From Lanius collurio (lineage: Eukaryota > Chordata > Aves > Passeriformes > Laniidae): a stretch of 64,000 nucleotides of DNA. This document shows, piece by piece, positions 1 through 11,500 of this stretch. The notes beneath the pieces are model-generated. The model was not told the DNA's origin. It worked only from the letters and a program-made list of their open reading frames with translations, and searched no databases. Numbering within the stretch: position 1 is the stretch's first letter; every line of letters starts with the position of its first letter. The stretch is taken from assembly GCA_020086605.1 (NCBI GenBank), contig JACBWW010000029.1, forward strand, positions 1,316,748 to 1,380,747. Direction: 5' to 3'. Made by a program: the position numbers and the translations under genes.

Positions 1-2577
1 CTGCTCAGTGAATGCCCTCAGGATGTTTAATTGTCCAGTTCCTGCTGTCTCCTGTCAACTGAACTTTGCACAAGGACTGACCTGCTAGATTGCCACATCT
101 CATTAATTTATCTGAATTCTTTACAATTATTAACTCGAGGTCATCAGTTCTAGAGAGCTGGACTGGCCAGGGAGGGGAAGAGGAGGCAGATGAGGTGAAG
201 CTAAGCCAGGCCTAACGCCCTGCCGAGAGCAGAGCCCAGTGGCACTGCCAGCACCAGAACTAAAGCCTGGAAGTGTTTCCCATGGAAACCAAGGGGCCTA
301 ATTTGGTATTCTCAGAGGCTGGCCTGATGTAACATAAATCTACATCCTGTACTTAAATAACATTTTATTTTAAGAGTGATTTTGTGCTGGCTGACCTACA
401 GCGTGCGGAATATTTTATGGTATTTTTTATTATTTTATAGAGAGGTTTCAGATGCTTAATCCATAATGATAGTCCCACCAGGTCTGTCTTCATCCTGGGG
501 CTCTTGAGACCTGCTCCCACTGCCAGTCCAAGAGTTTTGTTTCTCTTCAATGGATGGACTCCAGGATTTGTGGGGGCAGGGGAAATTGGGCTCCAAACTG
601 AGCAGTGAATACTGCTCTGATCTCCTCTGGAATTATGCAGCAGGCTGGGGAAGTGCCCTGGCTCAGTGCCTGGTGAGCTTCCCCCCTGGGAATGTCTGGG
701 AGAAGTCTGGGAAGGCTGCTCTGATATCTCAGTTTGCAGGAGTGACACGAAACCTCTCCTTATATGATCCTTCATTTTGCATTCACTTTTTAAACAAAGG
801 TATTGGCATAAAATTGGACCCTCCATTGTTTGAAGGAGGGAGTTTTAATGAGTGTTACCTTAGTTCTGCAGGGCTCTGGCCCTTAAATGAAAAGAATCTC
901 TTTTACTCATCATTTATCAGCAATGAATATCTAATGTAGTCCTGCTGCCTAAGGAAGAATTTGTATGAAAGGGATGAAAAGAAACATTTATTTTAAAAAC
1001 CCAAGATATTTACTCCTCAAAGCTGAGTCACTGAATTTATGGCCCAAGAAGTTGTCTCAAAGACACAAATGTCTTTAGTTTATTTTTTTTTATGTTGAAT
1101 CACAAATAATTTTGAGTGGCAGGATGACTTTGCACAGCCAGGGAGCTTTTATAAATGTGTGCAGCCAGGATGTCCTGTGGCTCCACTGCTGTCTGGAAAG
1201 AATATCCAGTGCCTGAATTTCTCACATGATTCTCCTCACCCCCAGTTCTGCATCCCCAGGTGCTGAAGGCAGCACAGCCCAGTGCTCCAGACCTGCCTGG
1301 GGTGATGCTGGTGCTGGGGATTTGATGCTGCTGGGTGCCTGTGGTGTCAGGGCTGGAATTCCAGTCTGTGCTGGGTACAGAGCTTTCCTTGGGATTTTTT
1401 TTTGCTTGAAAAACGCTCTGGAAACGTTGAGATAACTTCTTTTCATTTTCCCACGCAATCTGCCTGCTTTCAGCACCACAGCTGTTCCCAGGGCATCGCT
1501 GCCACCTGATGGAATAACCCTGTGGCTGGAATATCAAACGGGGAGCTGTGGAATAAATTGAAATGCCAGGCTGGAAGAAGAATAATTTTGCTGGGGAAAC
1601 TCATGGCATTGCTGAGAATACCAAGGATGCTATATCTCAGTAGATTTGTTCAGACCTGGGGCTGCAGTGCTGCAGAGATAACATTTACCAGCTTGGCAAA
1701 TATTTTGTGGTTGGATCCACAGAAATCCAGAGCTGCTCTGCCAACACCTTCCTGCAGAGTTATGGAATTACTGAGGGGAACAGGGAGCAGAGAAATAGAA
1801 ATATAAACAGCAGTGATGCAGATGTGAGGGTGTGATTTGGGTTACTGGGGCAAACAGAAGGTGTGAGGAGCTGAGGGAGAAGCCTGTCCTGGCAGGGGAG
1901 GTGTCTCAGCTGGACAGCCCAGGAACCAATGGAGAGCTTGGAAAACCTCAGCACCTTCTGGATTCTACAGTTTGCCTGTCCCAAAAATCCATTTCAAACC
2001 ACTGGGTGCTCTTTAAAGGGTTTTTAATAGCATTTCACTGAATTTTTTCAAGACACAAAGGAAAAGACTCCTGGTTGAAGAGTGCAGTTCCCAGCTCCTG
2101 AGGCATTCTTCCCCCTGCTTTCCCCTCTGCTGCAGCTGGGAACAGCTGCATTGTGCACATCAGGAAAAGGACTTTTCCCACCTGTCCTCATGAGCAATGC
2201 TGGAGTCACACCTGACATCCTTAACTGACTCTGCATTGATACACAGAGATAAAAATCCAGGGGGATGGACAGTGCTGGATCTTAAATTAAAAAAAAAAAA
2301 AGAAAAAACCAAGCACAAGGAGTAAACCCAGTCTATTCCTAGTCAGCAAAACAAAGGGAAAATACCTGCTATGGAAACACATCTGGATATTGCATGGGAT
2401 GCTACGGATACCCTTTCTCCTCCTTTTTTTAGCCAGAGGGTTTCTGGCAGAAACAGGATTCCAGCAGTCCTAGAGCACTGCCAAGAGCTCATCCCTGCAG
2501 CTCTTCCTGCCCTTGGCTCTGGGGTGCCAAGTGCCCCACCCCAGGGGGGTGTTGGGTCCCAGCTCTGGGCTGGGGTG

Positions 2578-2662
2578 CCCAGCACGGGGTTTGTTCCCCA
2601 GCACTGGGTTTGTTCCCCAGCACGGGGTTTGGCCCCAGCCCCTGTGCCAGCCCCTGTGCCAG
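2578..2662. repeat. Short GC-rich tandem repeat, two unit types
   Basis: Three roughly 20-bp units of the form CCCAGCACGGGGTTTGTTCC are followed by two 12-bp units CCCCTGTGCCAG. The repeat keeps several frames open on both strands, which explains the overlapping open frames here. It lies in ADRA1B intron 1. I see no function for it. Confidence 0.85.
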
Positions 2663-4368
2663 CCCCAGGCTCTGCTGGAGGCTCCAGTCCCCACTGCTGC
2701 CTCGGCACAATTTATGCAGGAGAAGAAAATCCTATCCTGGCAAGCAATGAATTGTCCCTCAGGTGGTTTAACAGGCACTCACTAAAGCTCCCAGAGAGCT
2801 CAGGAGCTCTGAGATGACTTCTCAGAGGGAAGCAGACACTTTTCCTGGAGAGTGGCTCGAGTGTCCCTTTGCCCCTGGCCTGTGCCCTGCTGGGCTGCTC
2901 CACCTCTGTGCTGGGTGAGGGTGGCAGTCCCTGGCTCCTGCCATCCACACACGAGCTGCATTTGCCCTTCAGTAATTCCAAATCAAGGAGGGACTCTGCT
3001 TTATCAGGGCATCACGGCCTACTGGCAACAGATCTGGTACTGCCACATGTGGTGGAAATGTGTTTCTATCCACAGCTGGGGATTTTTGCTTGCTCTGTGT
3101 TATGAACTTTGTTTAAGAGCCAGCACAAAGACTCAAACTTCAGTAGCCAAAGAGAACTTTACTTACGGTTCTCCTTCTGTTTGGAATTTTTCACATCCTT
3201 AACATGACTTTTATGCAAGTCCTGAGTTATAAATGTTTTAAAATGCAATATAATAGAGATCACAAAGTTGCCCTGCATCAGCTGAAGCAGTAAAGATTCT
3301 ACTCTAAATGACATTACACTGAAATTATAGTTTTATAACACTTCACCAGGACCAGGCTGCTGAACTCAGTTTACTTTTCTTCAACAATCTCTAAAAATAT
3401 TCGCTTACCACTCAATCAGAAATGTTTTGGTTGGGTAACTAAGTAAACACAAATACAGAACATTAATAAAGGCTTTTTCTCCCTTTTCTTTATTCACCTC
3501 TTTCTATAATTAGGCTGCCAGATTGTCTCAGAGAAATGAATTTTGGACAGATATTTCTGAGAGCTTGGTAATTGAATATCTTGAGATACTCCCCTTCAGA
3601 GGTAGTGCTGATGTTAAAACCAATCCAAGCACATTTCATGTGGCTTTGGGGACCCTGAGCAATGTGTTAAGGCTGTATCAATGCTTTAGCAATATTTTAA
3701 AGTTGAAAGTGAGTGAAGTGGCTGCCAGAAGCTCCCATGGCAGTGTCCAAAATGCCTGAACCAAGACCTTCAGACACCAACGAGCACCTTCCTGTGGGGA
3801 CCTGTGGGATCTCCCGTGTGTTTGCTTTCAGGATTTGTTCAGTAACGTTTGAACTCAGAGCTACAACTTAACTCAGCCTCCCAAAGCTCAGGGGAGTTTT
3901 GCCCCTCACAATTAACTAAGTTCATTTCCAGTTAAGGCACCTAATAATGCCAAAATCCTGCAGTGTTATATCCCAAACCCGGGGCAGTGACCTGAACCCT
4001 CAACACTGCAGTGTTTGGTTTTATCTAGGATTTGGGGTAAAGCATCCTTTGGCAATGTTTCTAATTAAAAACCACCTAATTCAGTTCAAATGAACATCAT
4101 AAAGGGGAATTTAAGATAGGAACCCTGGAGATATTGTCCCCTGGGGTGACACAGGCCCTGAGGACTCCAGGTGGGCAGCTTTGTGCCACTGCACACTTCC
4201 CAAAGTTCCAGTGTGACTCTTTGCACAGCGAGAGTTCCCTTCCTTTCATCTGCCCACTGCAGCTCTCCCAACAACATCTCCTTCTCCTGCACTGATCCCT
4301 TCCCAGGAGATTCCTGCAGGACCCAACAAACCCACCCCGACCTCTGCCCTGGCAGTCCCTGGTTCCCA

Positions 4369-4374
4369 ACTCAC
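4369..4374 (-). other. ADRA1B: Splice donor of ADRA1B exon 1
   Basis: On the minus strand the sequence reads CCACTGG|GTGAGT, a consensus 5' splice site. It follows the TM6 motif and splits a Gly codon after its first base (phase 1). Protein similarity to the receptor family stops exactly here. Confidence 0.93.
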
Positions 4375-5329
4375 CCAGTGGCAGGACAATGAAGAAGGGG
4401 AGCCAGCACAGGATGAACATGCCAACCACAATTCCCAACGTCTTGGCCGCCTTCTTTTCTCTGGAGAATTTTAAAAGTTTGAAAGCTAAGGAGTTCCTGG
4501 GGTTGTGGCCCTTGGATTTGGTGTTGTTTAGCGTGTCCTCGTGCTTGTAATGGATCCGTAAGGTCAGCTCCTTGGAGTTGGACATTTCTTTCATCACCCC
4601 AGCTTCCAGGTTCCGGGTAGTCCTTTTGGCCACGATGTAGACCCGGCAGTACATCACGAGGATGACGATTAGAGGGATGTAAAAGGAGCCCAGGGAGGAG
4701 AAGAGAGCGTAGAAGGGCTCCTCGGTGATCCGGCACTCCCTGTCGTCCTGCGGGGCCGGCTCCTTCCAGCCCAGCAGAGGCCCGATGGAAATCACCATGG
4801 ACAGGACCCAGACCCCCAGGAGAGCCAAAATCGCCCTTCTCCTGGTGACCAGCGTGGGGTACTGCAGGGAGTATCGAACCCCGATGTATCTGTCTATGGA
4901 AATGGCACACAGACTCAAAATCGAGGCTGTGCAGCACAGCACATCCACTGCTGCCCAGATGTCACAGAATATCCTCCCCAAAGCCCAGTAGCCAAGCACC
5001 TCCAGCGTGGCAGAGAACGGCAGCACAGTGAAACTCAGCAGCAGGTCTGCTATGGCCAGGTTAATGATGAAATAGTTCGTAGGGATTCTTAAATGTCTGT
5101 TGCAAGCCACTGAGAGAATTACCAGGATATTTCCTATGATAGCAAAGAGAATAAAGGCACCGAGGATCAGCCCCACAACGATCGCCCTGCTGGTGGCCAA
5201 GGCAGGTGAATCCAGGTTGCTTCCTGTCTCGTTGGAGTTGTTTGCAGAAAAATTGCCATAATTTAGTGCAGAGCCTTTGAAATATCCCGGTATTGATGTA
5301 TTGGATTTATCATCAAGCTGGGTATTCAT
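4375..5329 (-). CDS. ADRA1B: Alpha-1B adrenergic receptor, coding exon 1 (N-terminus to TM6)
   Basis: This is a class A GPCR for adrenaline and noradrenaline that couples through Gq to phospholipase C at the plasma membrane. The exon gives 318 full codons plus one base. Residues 1-48 form an extracellular tail with several N-glycosylation sequons (NTS, NFS, NNS/NET region). TM1 starts near residue 49. Visible marks are the amine-binding Asp129 in TM3 (AAVDVLCC), DRY at 146-148, the Cys122-Cys199 pair, Ser211/Ser212 of TM5, the third-loop REKKAAKTL and CWLPFF at 308-313 in TM6. The core is close to mammalian ADRA1B and closer to it than I would expect for the 1A or 1D paralogues. The start was set at MNTQ, matching the mammalian MN start; an in-frame ATG four codons upstream (5341) is possible. 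The exon ends at CTGG|GTGAGT (donor 4374-4369), the position where alpha-1 receptors carry their single coding intron. Reading past the donor gives a meaningless tail to about 4097. Confidence 0.96.
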
Positions 5330-5330
5330 C

Positions 5331-5348
5331 TTAAAAATCATCCTCCAT
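5331..5348 (-). promoter_or_regulatory. ADRA1B: Five-codon upstream ORF abutting the ADRA1B start
   Basis: On the minus strand an ATG at 5348-5346 opens a frame of five codons (MEDDF) that ends with TAA at 5333-5331. The stop is one base before the ATG of the main frame at 5329. The overlapping ATG at 5341 is in the main frame. A uORF ending this close to the main start could affect initiation; that is inference. Confidence 0.6.
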
Positions 5349-5524
5349 AGCCAGCTGGCGTTGTGTCCCTCTCCGAGTCAGCTCAAAGTCATCTCTGGAC
5401 CCGCGAAGTGGCTGCGGAGCCCCGAGCAGTGACAGGAGGAGAATTCATGTCCCCGGAGAGCCGCAGCCGCGGCTCGGGGAGCCTGCCCGGCCCGGGGCCG
5501 CCGGAGTCACCAGCGCGGGGACGG
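5349..5524 (-). promoter_or_regulatory. ADRA1B: ADRA1B 5' UTR and start of a GC-rich promoter region
   Basis: The 176 bases upstream of the start region are GC-rich and CpG-containing (CCGCAGCCGCGGCTCGG, GGCCCGGGGCCGCC), unlike the surrounding sequence. This is typical of a vertebrate 5' UTR or CpG island. It ends abruptly at the N at 5525, after which the sequence is AT-rich, so the upstream promoter is probably missing from the assembly. No TATA box is visible. Confidence 0.65.
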
Positions 5525-5525
5525 N
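5525..5525. other. Ambiguous base marking a probable assembly join
   Basis: A single N sits between a GC-rich CpG tract on the left and ordinary AT-rich DNA on the right. The sharp change in composition suggests a collapsed gap rather than one uncertain base. Confidence 0.6.
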
Positions 5526-8500
5526 TCCCACAGCTGTTGTCTGCTGTGCTCTGGGTTACTCTGTATTGATTTTCCTGTTACAAAATGTAAAATAAAAGCT
5601 TCATATTTAATAAGGCAGCTATGGCTGAGAGTTGCAGCTGACTGCTGGTTTTGAGGACAAATCATGTAAACAAAAGTTGAATTTGACTCAGGGAGTGCAG
5701 GGCAGATGTTGGTGTGGCCCTTCCCAGCAGCAGGGCTGTGGCAAAGCTTTGTTGTTCAAAACCTTCCCTTTGAAACGTTCATAAAAATGACAAGATGATG
5801 TCATGGAGTCACTGAAGGGGAGAGGAACAAACACTGGATTTATGAGCTTCACCTCAGCTCTTGTGCCCCTGCCCTGGCCAGGGCAGATTTCGGTGCTGCT
5901 GAAGGCAGGCAGCAGCTGGGACTTGGGGCATTCATCCTTCACACCCACAGCTCCTGCTGCACTCCCCTCCAGGTCCTGTTTGTGATTTCTGAGTGTGTTT
6001 CTGTGTTTTGGCTGTGAATTCCTCAGGCTGGGGGCTCTGTCCTGGGGTCACAGCTCTGCCTGGCCAGGGACTGACCTGGCACCACCCTCAGTGCAGTCCT
6101 GCACAGGGTCACTGCATCCTCCCCCTCATGGGGGTTGAGCTACACTGATTAAAAATAGTTTGATTAGATCATTAGGTCCAGACATGACCCTGTTACAGCC
6201 TTGGGCACGTAAGAAAATTTGATCACTGCAGAATATGGAGAGGCTGGATAAGGAAAGCTCTGTGAGGGTGTGAACTGCTGTGCTCTGGTTTTCAGCTGGC
6301 ATCGTGTGGGACATGCCCAGCCTGCCAAGGGTGGCAGAGTGGCCTGAAACTGCTGCCTGGCTTTGGGCACACGCCAACCAGACTCTGTAGTCCCAAGGAG
6401 CCAGATCTTCCAGCAGCCTTTCAGCAGCCACTGAAGGAGTCAGCCGGTCCTGGGACACGGTGCCCGCAGCAGAGGAAAGGGCAGAGGGAGGAGAACGGAT
6501 TCGGAGTGCTCAGGGCTGGGCTGAGACACTTGCCCAGTCCTGGGACCAGTCTGCTTCCCTTCCTGCTGCTGCTTTCTGTGCCCCTCTGGATGAAAGAACA
6601 GGCAGAAAAATCCCATTCCGGGGGCAAAGGGGCACAAAGCTGTGGCTCATCTCCCACAGCCCCCGGAGGGGTCTGATGTGTTCTCACAGCCCTGTTTACC
6701 AGGCTGCAAAAACAAACTGCTTGAATAATCATGAGCCTGTGCTGATGAATGTTCACAAATTGCTCTGAGATCTTCAGCAGCAGGTGCTGTAAGAGAACCA
6801 AATGTATTGAAAGTCAGACACGAGCATTAACTCTTTACCTGCCTGGGGATGAGGGATGGAATAGGGACTGTGAGAAATGGTGACTTTTTCTGCCAGGTTT
6901 AAGGTGTCACTTGGAGCCAGTCAAAGACACCTGCTCAGAGAAGTGCAGGTAGGATTCATGGCAGAGTTGTTTTCACTCAGATGAATCACAGTTTTCAATG
7001 AAAAAGCCAATTTAATAGCCTAAAGATTCTAATCAATAATACTCCAATAATGCTCCCAGAGTAATTTTTCAATTACTCCTTCAAGAGGAGCCCTTTTGCG
7101 TGGCTCAGCTTTGTAAGGAGCTGTGTTCATTTTCCTCACTTGCAAAGGGATGTTAAAACATGTGCTGGCATTTGGATCTGCTCTTGAGACCCAGCAGAGA
7201 CACTCCCAGAGCACTTCTGCAACGCTGCTCCTAATTGGGCATGGGGGGATGAGCTGGCCCAGGATTTAAATGAGGATATCTCCTTACAGATTTACAGAAT
7301 CCCTCCTGAGTGTTTCCCTCTCACTTCTCTGCTGTTTGCTCTGATAGCAAAGCATTACCAAGAGGAGGAGTGAGGAGCTGGGCTTGGCAAAGGTTTTTGT
7401 GTGGTTGTGGGGGTGTGTTTAGATTCCTGTGATGAATAATTGTATCTGCAGCTCTGAGAACATGCAAGTGTTTGGCTCTAGATTATGTTCAAAACAGAGA
7501 TTCTCTGTAGAGAGGGTCCTTAAAAATATACTGATAAAAAGATGAAATTTGTCTGCTTTTGATAGAAACGTCAGTGTTGGCTGCAGAGCTGCCCTTAATT
7601 ATTGCTTGTTTTGTTAATTCCAGGGGCTAATGTTGGTACTGCACCATTGCACAGTTGTACAGGTCTTGTGGAAATCACTAAAAATCATGGGCAGTGGGAT
7701 CCACAAAATGTATTTCCTTCATTTCCATTCCTGCTACTGGGCACAACTTTGTCCTTCATGGAAAACCTCTTTGGCTCAGCCAGAATCACAAAAACTTCCC
7801 AAAGACATTGGAAATAGACTGGATTATGGTTCCCTTACATTTCGTGGTTAAGCAGCAACACATTTCCTTGGAACACACAAACCCTGAACCCCAGGAAAGG
7901 GAATTTCCCTGATGAGAAGAGAAAAAATACATTTAAAATGCTCATTTGCACTTGTCCAATGGTGATATTTAAAGCCTTGTGGGTTTATTTTCAGAGAAAG
8001 GGAAATATCTCCTAGGTTTGTGTTAACAGCCAAGGTTATTAGCTGGGACTTGCCAAAACAGGATTGCACACACTTGCAATTTGGAATAATCTTTTTTTTC
8101 TGTAGCTGTTCAGTGTTTGTCATTTTTATGTAAATAGGATTTAAAGAGCATTTTCTGGTAAAATTAACTAAAATACAATTATTTTTATGCTGTCACTGGC
8201 TCTTAAATCTTCTCCCAGTCTTAGGTTTTGCCCACACTAGACCCTGCTTTTTCTCACTGCATTTCTGCCAGAGCTGTGCTGCAAACTCCTAAAATTGATC
8301 AGTAATTTACCAGTTCCTGATAGAGGCCTTATCTCAGAGGCTTTGTGAGGATGATGCCAGCAATGGGCTGTGCTTTTAGGTGGGGTAGGAAAGTGAGGAT
8401 TTGGTGAAAGTGTGTCCCTGCCTTAGGGAGAGGGCAGCTCCTGCCTGTCCTGCTGCTTGCCCTGCCTGTCCCAAATGCCCCAGCCTGGCCTGGAGCTGGG

Positions 8501-11500
8501 CAAAGGAAGTGCCAATCCCTCCCCAAGCTCTGCCCCACTGCCCTGAGGAAAGAGCAGTTCTGCCTGTCCCATGGGGGATGATCCAAACCCAGTGAACTCT
8601 GTGCAATCTTTCAGAATTTCAATCCAAATTTAAGGGAATTTAAGGGAACCAGGAGAGTTAAAACAACTGAATTGTGGGGGAGATGCAGGAGGGGACACCA
8701 GGCTCTCCTGGAGGGATCCCTTCCTTTGCTCCACTTTTCAGCCATCTCAGAACTTGCCTCTTTTGGGATAGAATTACAATGGAATAAACTTGATTTTTAA
8801 TCTCTCTGTCCTAGACCCTAGAAATTCAAATTAATACAGATTGCCCAGTCTTTTTAAAAAAGGCACGTGGCTGGGTATATTTATTTGCATTAAATAAGTT
8901 AAACTTCATTGAAAATATTTAACCTGAGATCAAAAGGGTAGGAAGTAAATGCTGAAAAAAAGAAAACCATTTCAAACACAGCACCAAGCTCCTGTTACTC
9001 ACTGGCAGAAACCAACAGTGTGCCAAAGGTTGAGCAAGATTAGGAGCAGATCAGAGGTTTTTGTGGCTGATGAAATGAGCCCTGACAAACTGGCTGAGGT
9101 GACCACAGTGTTAGAAATCTCCACACCTCAGGAAATAAACTTGGAGGTAAATTCAGGCTGGATAAAGCTCCTCATGCTGTCACAAGTAATTAATCTCATT
9201 TCTGTGCCTCCTTCTCAGCCATTTCTTCTCTCTAAGAATGAGGTACCTGGCCCAGAGCAGTGTCTGTAACACAACTGGAATGTGGCTGGGAAAGGGATTT
9301 TTCACAGATATCTGGGCTGAGTGGGAATTCTGCTGTCTGGAGAGTTTTCACCTTCATCTTTAAGCACCACAACACTTCAGCAGCTTCTGGAAAGCCCCCC
9401 CTGATCTGTGCACCAGGATTTTTTCTGTACCAATGACAGCTTTCTCTTGAACTATCCAAATGGTTTATTCTGCCTCTAATAGATCAGAGCAATTTGGGTC
9501 CCAAAGTCCTGGGACAATTAAATGTCAACTTTCATTTTCCAGGTTGGAGATTTGTGTGAAAGACCAATATTTCCTTTTAAAAAAAAAACAAAACCGACAT
9601 AAATTTATTTTCTACCTCTCTCCACATCACCAAGCTCTGCTCATGGTGTGCACAGCACTTAATTTCAGGTTTATGACATTTAGAACTTGCAATTGCAGCA
9701 TAAATATCTTATTGCCAGTGAGTGGCTGGGGCCTCAGTGCTGATCAACATGGAATTCATCTTGCAGGGGTGATGTACGACCCCATTCTGATGTTTTGCCT
9801 TGATGAAAATGCCTTGGAGAGGCAGGGACTGTTTTACATTTGCAGTAATATAGGCCTTAAAATATGGGCCAAGATCTTCATTCAGTGAGATTGATGTCAA
9901 TCTATCATCTAATTTATCTGTTCCTTTCAATAAATCTGTATTTAGATGTTCTTCAGGGTATCTTTATTGGAATTAAGCAGTTTTTCTACCCTTGAAGTAC
10001 TTTTGACACCTAGTTTTGTTAAAATATGAGTGTCTCTGAGGAGAAGAAAGTCTAAACTCCCTGTCTCGCTGCTTCTCTGTTCCCAGAGAAGCTGGAAATT
10101 TGTATTCCTTCTCCCTAGCCCAATAATTACCCAGTCATTCCTTTGCTGAACTCATTGCAGTAAAAATAATAATGCTAAAGGGCAGAATTCCTTGGAGAAG
10201 GATTGCAAATGGGCAGAAAGCTGCTTTTGGTGCAGGGTTGAAAGCATCAGGATAATAAGGAAGTAAAGGACAAAGAGGAGCTCTTTGCTGTGCAGGAAGG
10301 GAATGAAAGAAAGAACTTTTGGGAAAATAAAGCAAAAAAGAACCAGGACAGCAACTTCTGTCAGGTCTTCAAATGTGCCAGTCCTTAAAGCTGTAAATCC
10401 AAGTGGGAGGGGGAATTTTGCACAATCCCAAAGTCTGGAACTTCAGGAGAGAAAATGTCCCTTTTGTGTCTTTTCTTCCAAGGGAATCTGGACCCTCATG
10501 TTGAGGAGTGAACCAAAATATTCCCTTTCCTCATTATTAGTACTCAGCTTGTGATCCTGGGGTTGAAGTGTTGCTGCTGCTCCTCCTTCACAGCAGAGCT
10601 TGAATGCACAAACACCTCATCACACTTTAAATTATGCATTAGTGGTTTCACACTCCTCAGAGCAAATTAAAGAAGCACATGCTGCTCCATCTTTTAGAGA
10701 TGAGTGTGAGAGAGGAAAAAAATTAATTTTTGCTTTTAAATTCAAAATTTCAATGAATTTTTTAGTGTTTCCCAGTGCATCAGTTGAACTCTCAGTAGCC
10801 AGAACTCAAACTACAGGTGGAACTGTGAGAACTTCAAAGAAAAGAATTCATTTGGCTTGTATTTTTTGCTAAATGAACACTGAACTATTCTTTGAATTAA
10901 TGTTAAATATTCATGAATCTGTTATTTTCCCCATATTTTGTTCTTGTGAGAAGCCATAAAAATCTATAAGCAGCCTTTATTTCTCCAGAGAAAAATTAGG
11001 GGAGAAAAAACATCTGTTTCTTTCTTTCTCCTGTCAAGATCTGGAATAATTATATCAACTATTTAAGCAACTGGGAAAGACCTAATTCTATTTAATTCTA
11101 ATTAAATGTGCATTAGGTATGAAAGCAAACTGCACTGTGCATCGTGCCAGAGTGGAGGGCAGTGTAGGGGAACAACGGGAGCAGCTTTATTTGGTGGAAC
11201 TCAATTGATCCCTGCTGCTTCCCACAGTGCTGGGCTTCCCCAGAGGGAAAGGTGTGGGAGCTGCTGCTCCTCCCTGGGGGAGCTCAGGGCACAGCTGGGT
11301 CTGCAGTCACTGCAGGCTCACACCAGGGAAGGCTCCAGGTCCTGGAAGGTGGCAAAGGAGAGAAGGAGGGAAATGCAGAGCACCTTTGCAGGATGGTTTG
11401 TCTGCCCTGGGAGTGCAGCCTGGGTGTTCCTTTTGGGGTCTGCAATTCAGGAGCTCCAGAGGGTGTGAGCAGCTCCTGGGACCTGGGCTGAGGGGGCCCC

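Larger units (their letters stand above)
1..4374 (-). other. ADRA1B: ADRA1B intron 1 (partial)
   Basis: This is the intron that follows the GTGAGT donor of ADRA1B exon 1 on the minus strand. In the family the second coding exon encodes TM7 and the C-terminal tail. I looked for a TM7 NPxxY-type segment on the minus strand and found none, so exon 2 lies beyond the left end. Apart from a short GC-rich tandem repeat at 2578-2662 and an A-rich run near 2288-2307, I see only unique-looking, moderately AT-rich sequence. The open frames here are short, overlap one another and resemble no family. Confidence 0.8.

Noticed and set aside
4097..4374. C-terminal extension of the ADRA1B frame past TM6
   Set aside because: Similarity to the receptor family ends at a consensus GTGAGT donor; the extension lacks TM7 and is intron read-through.
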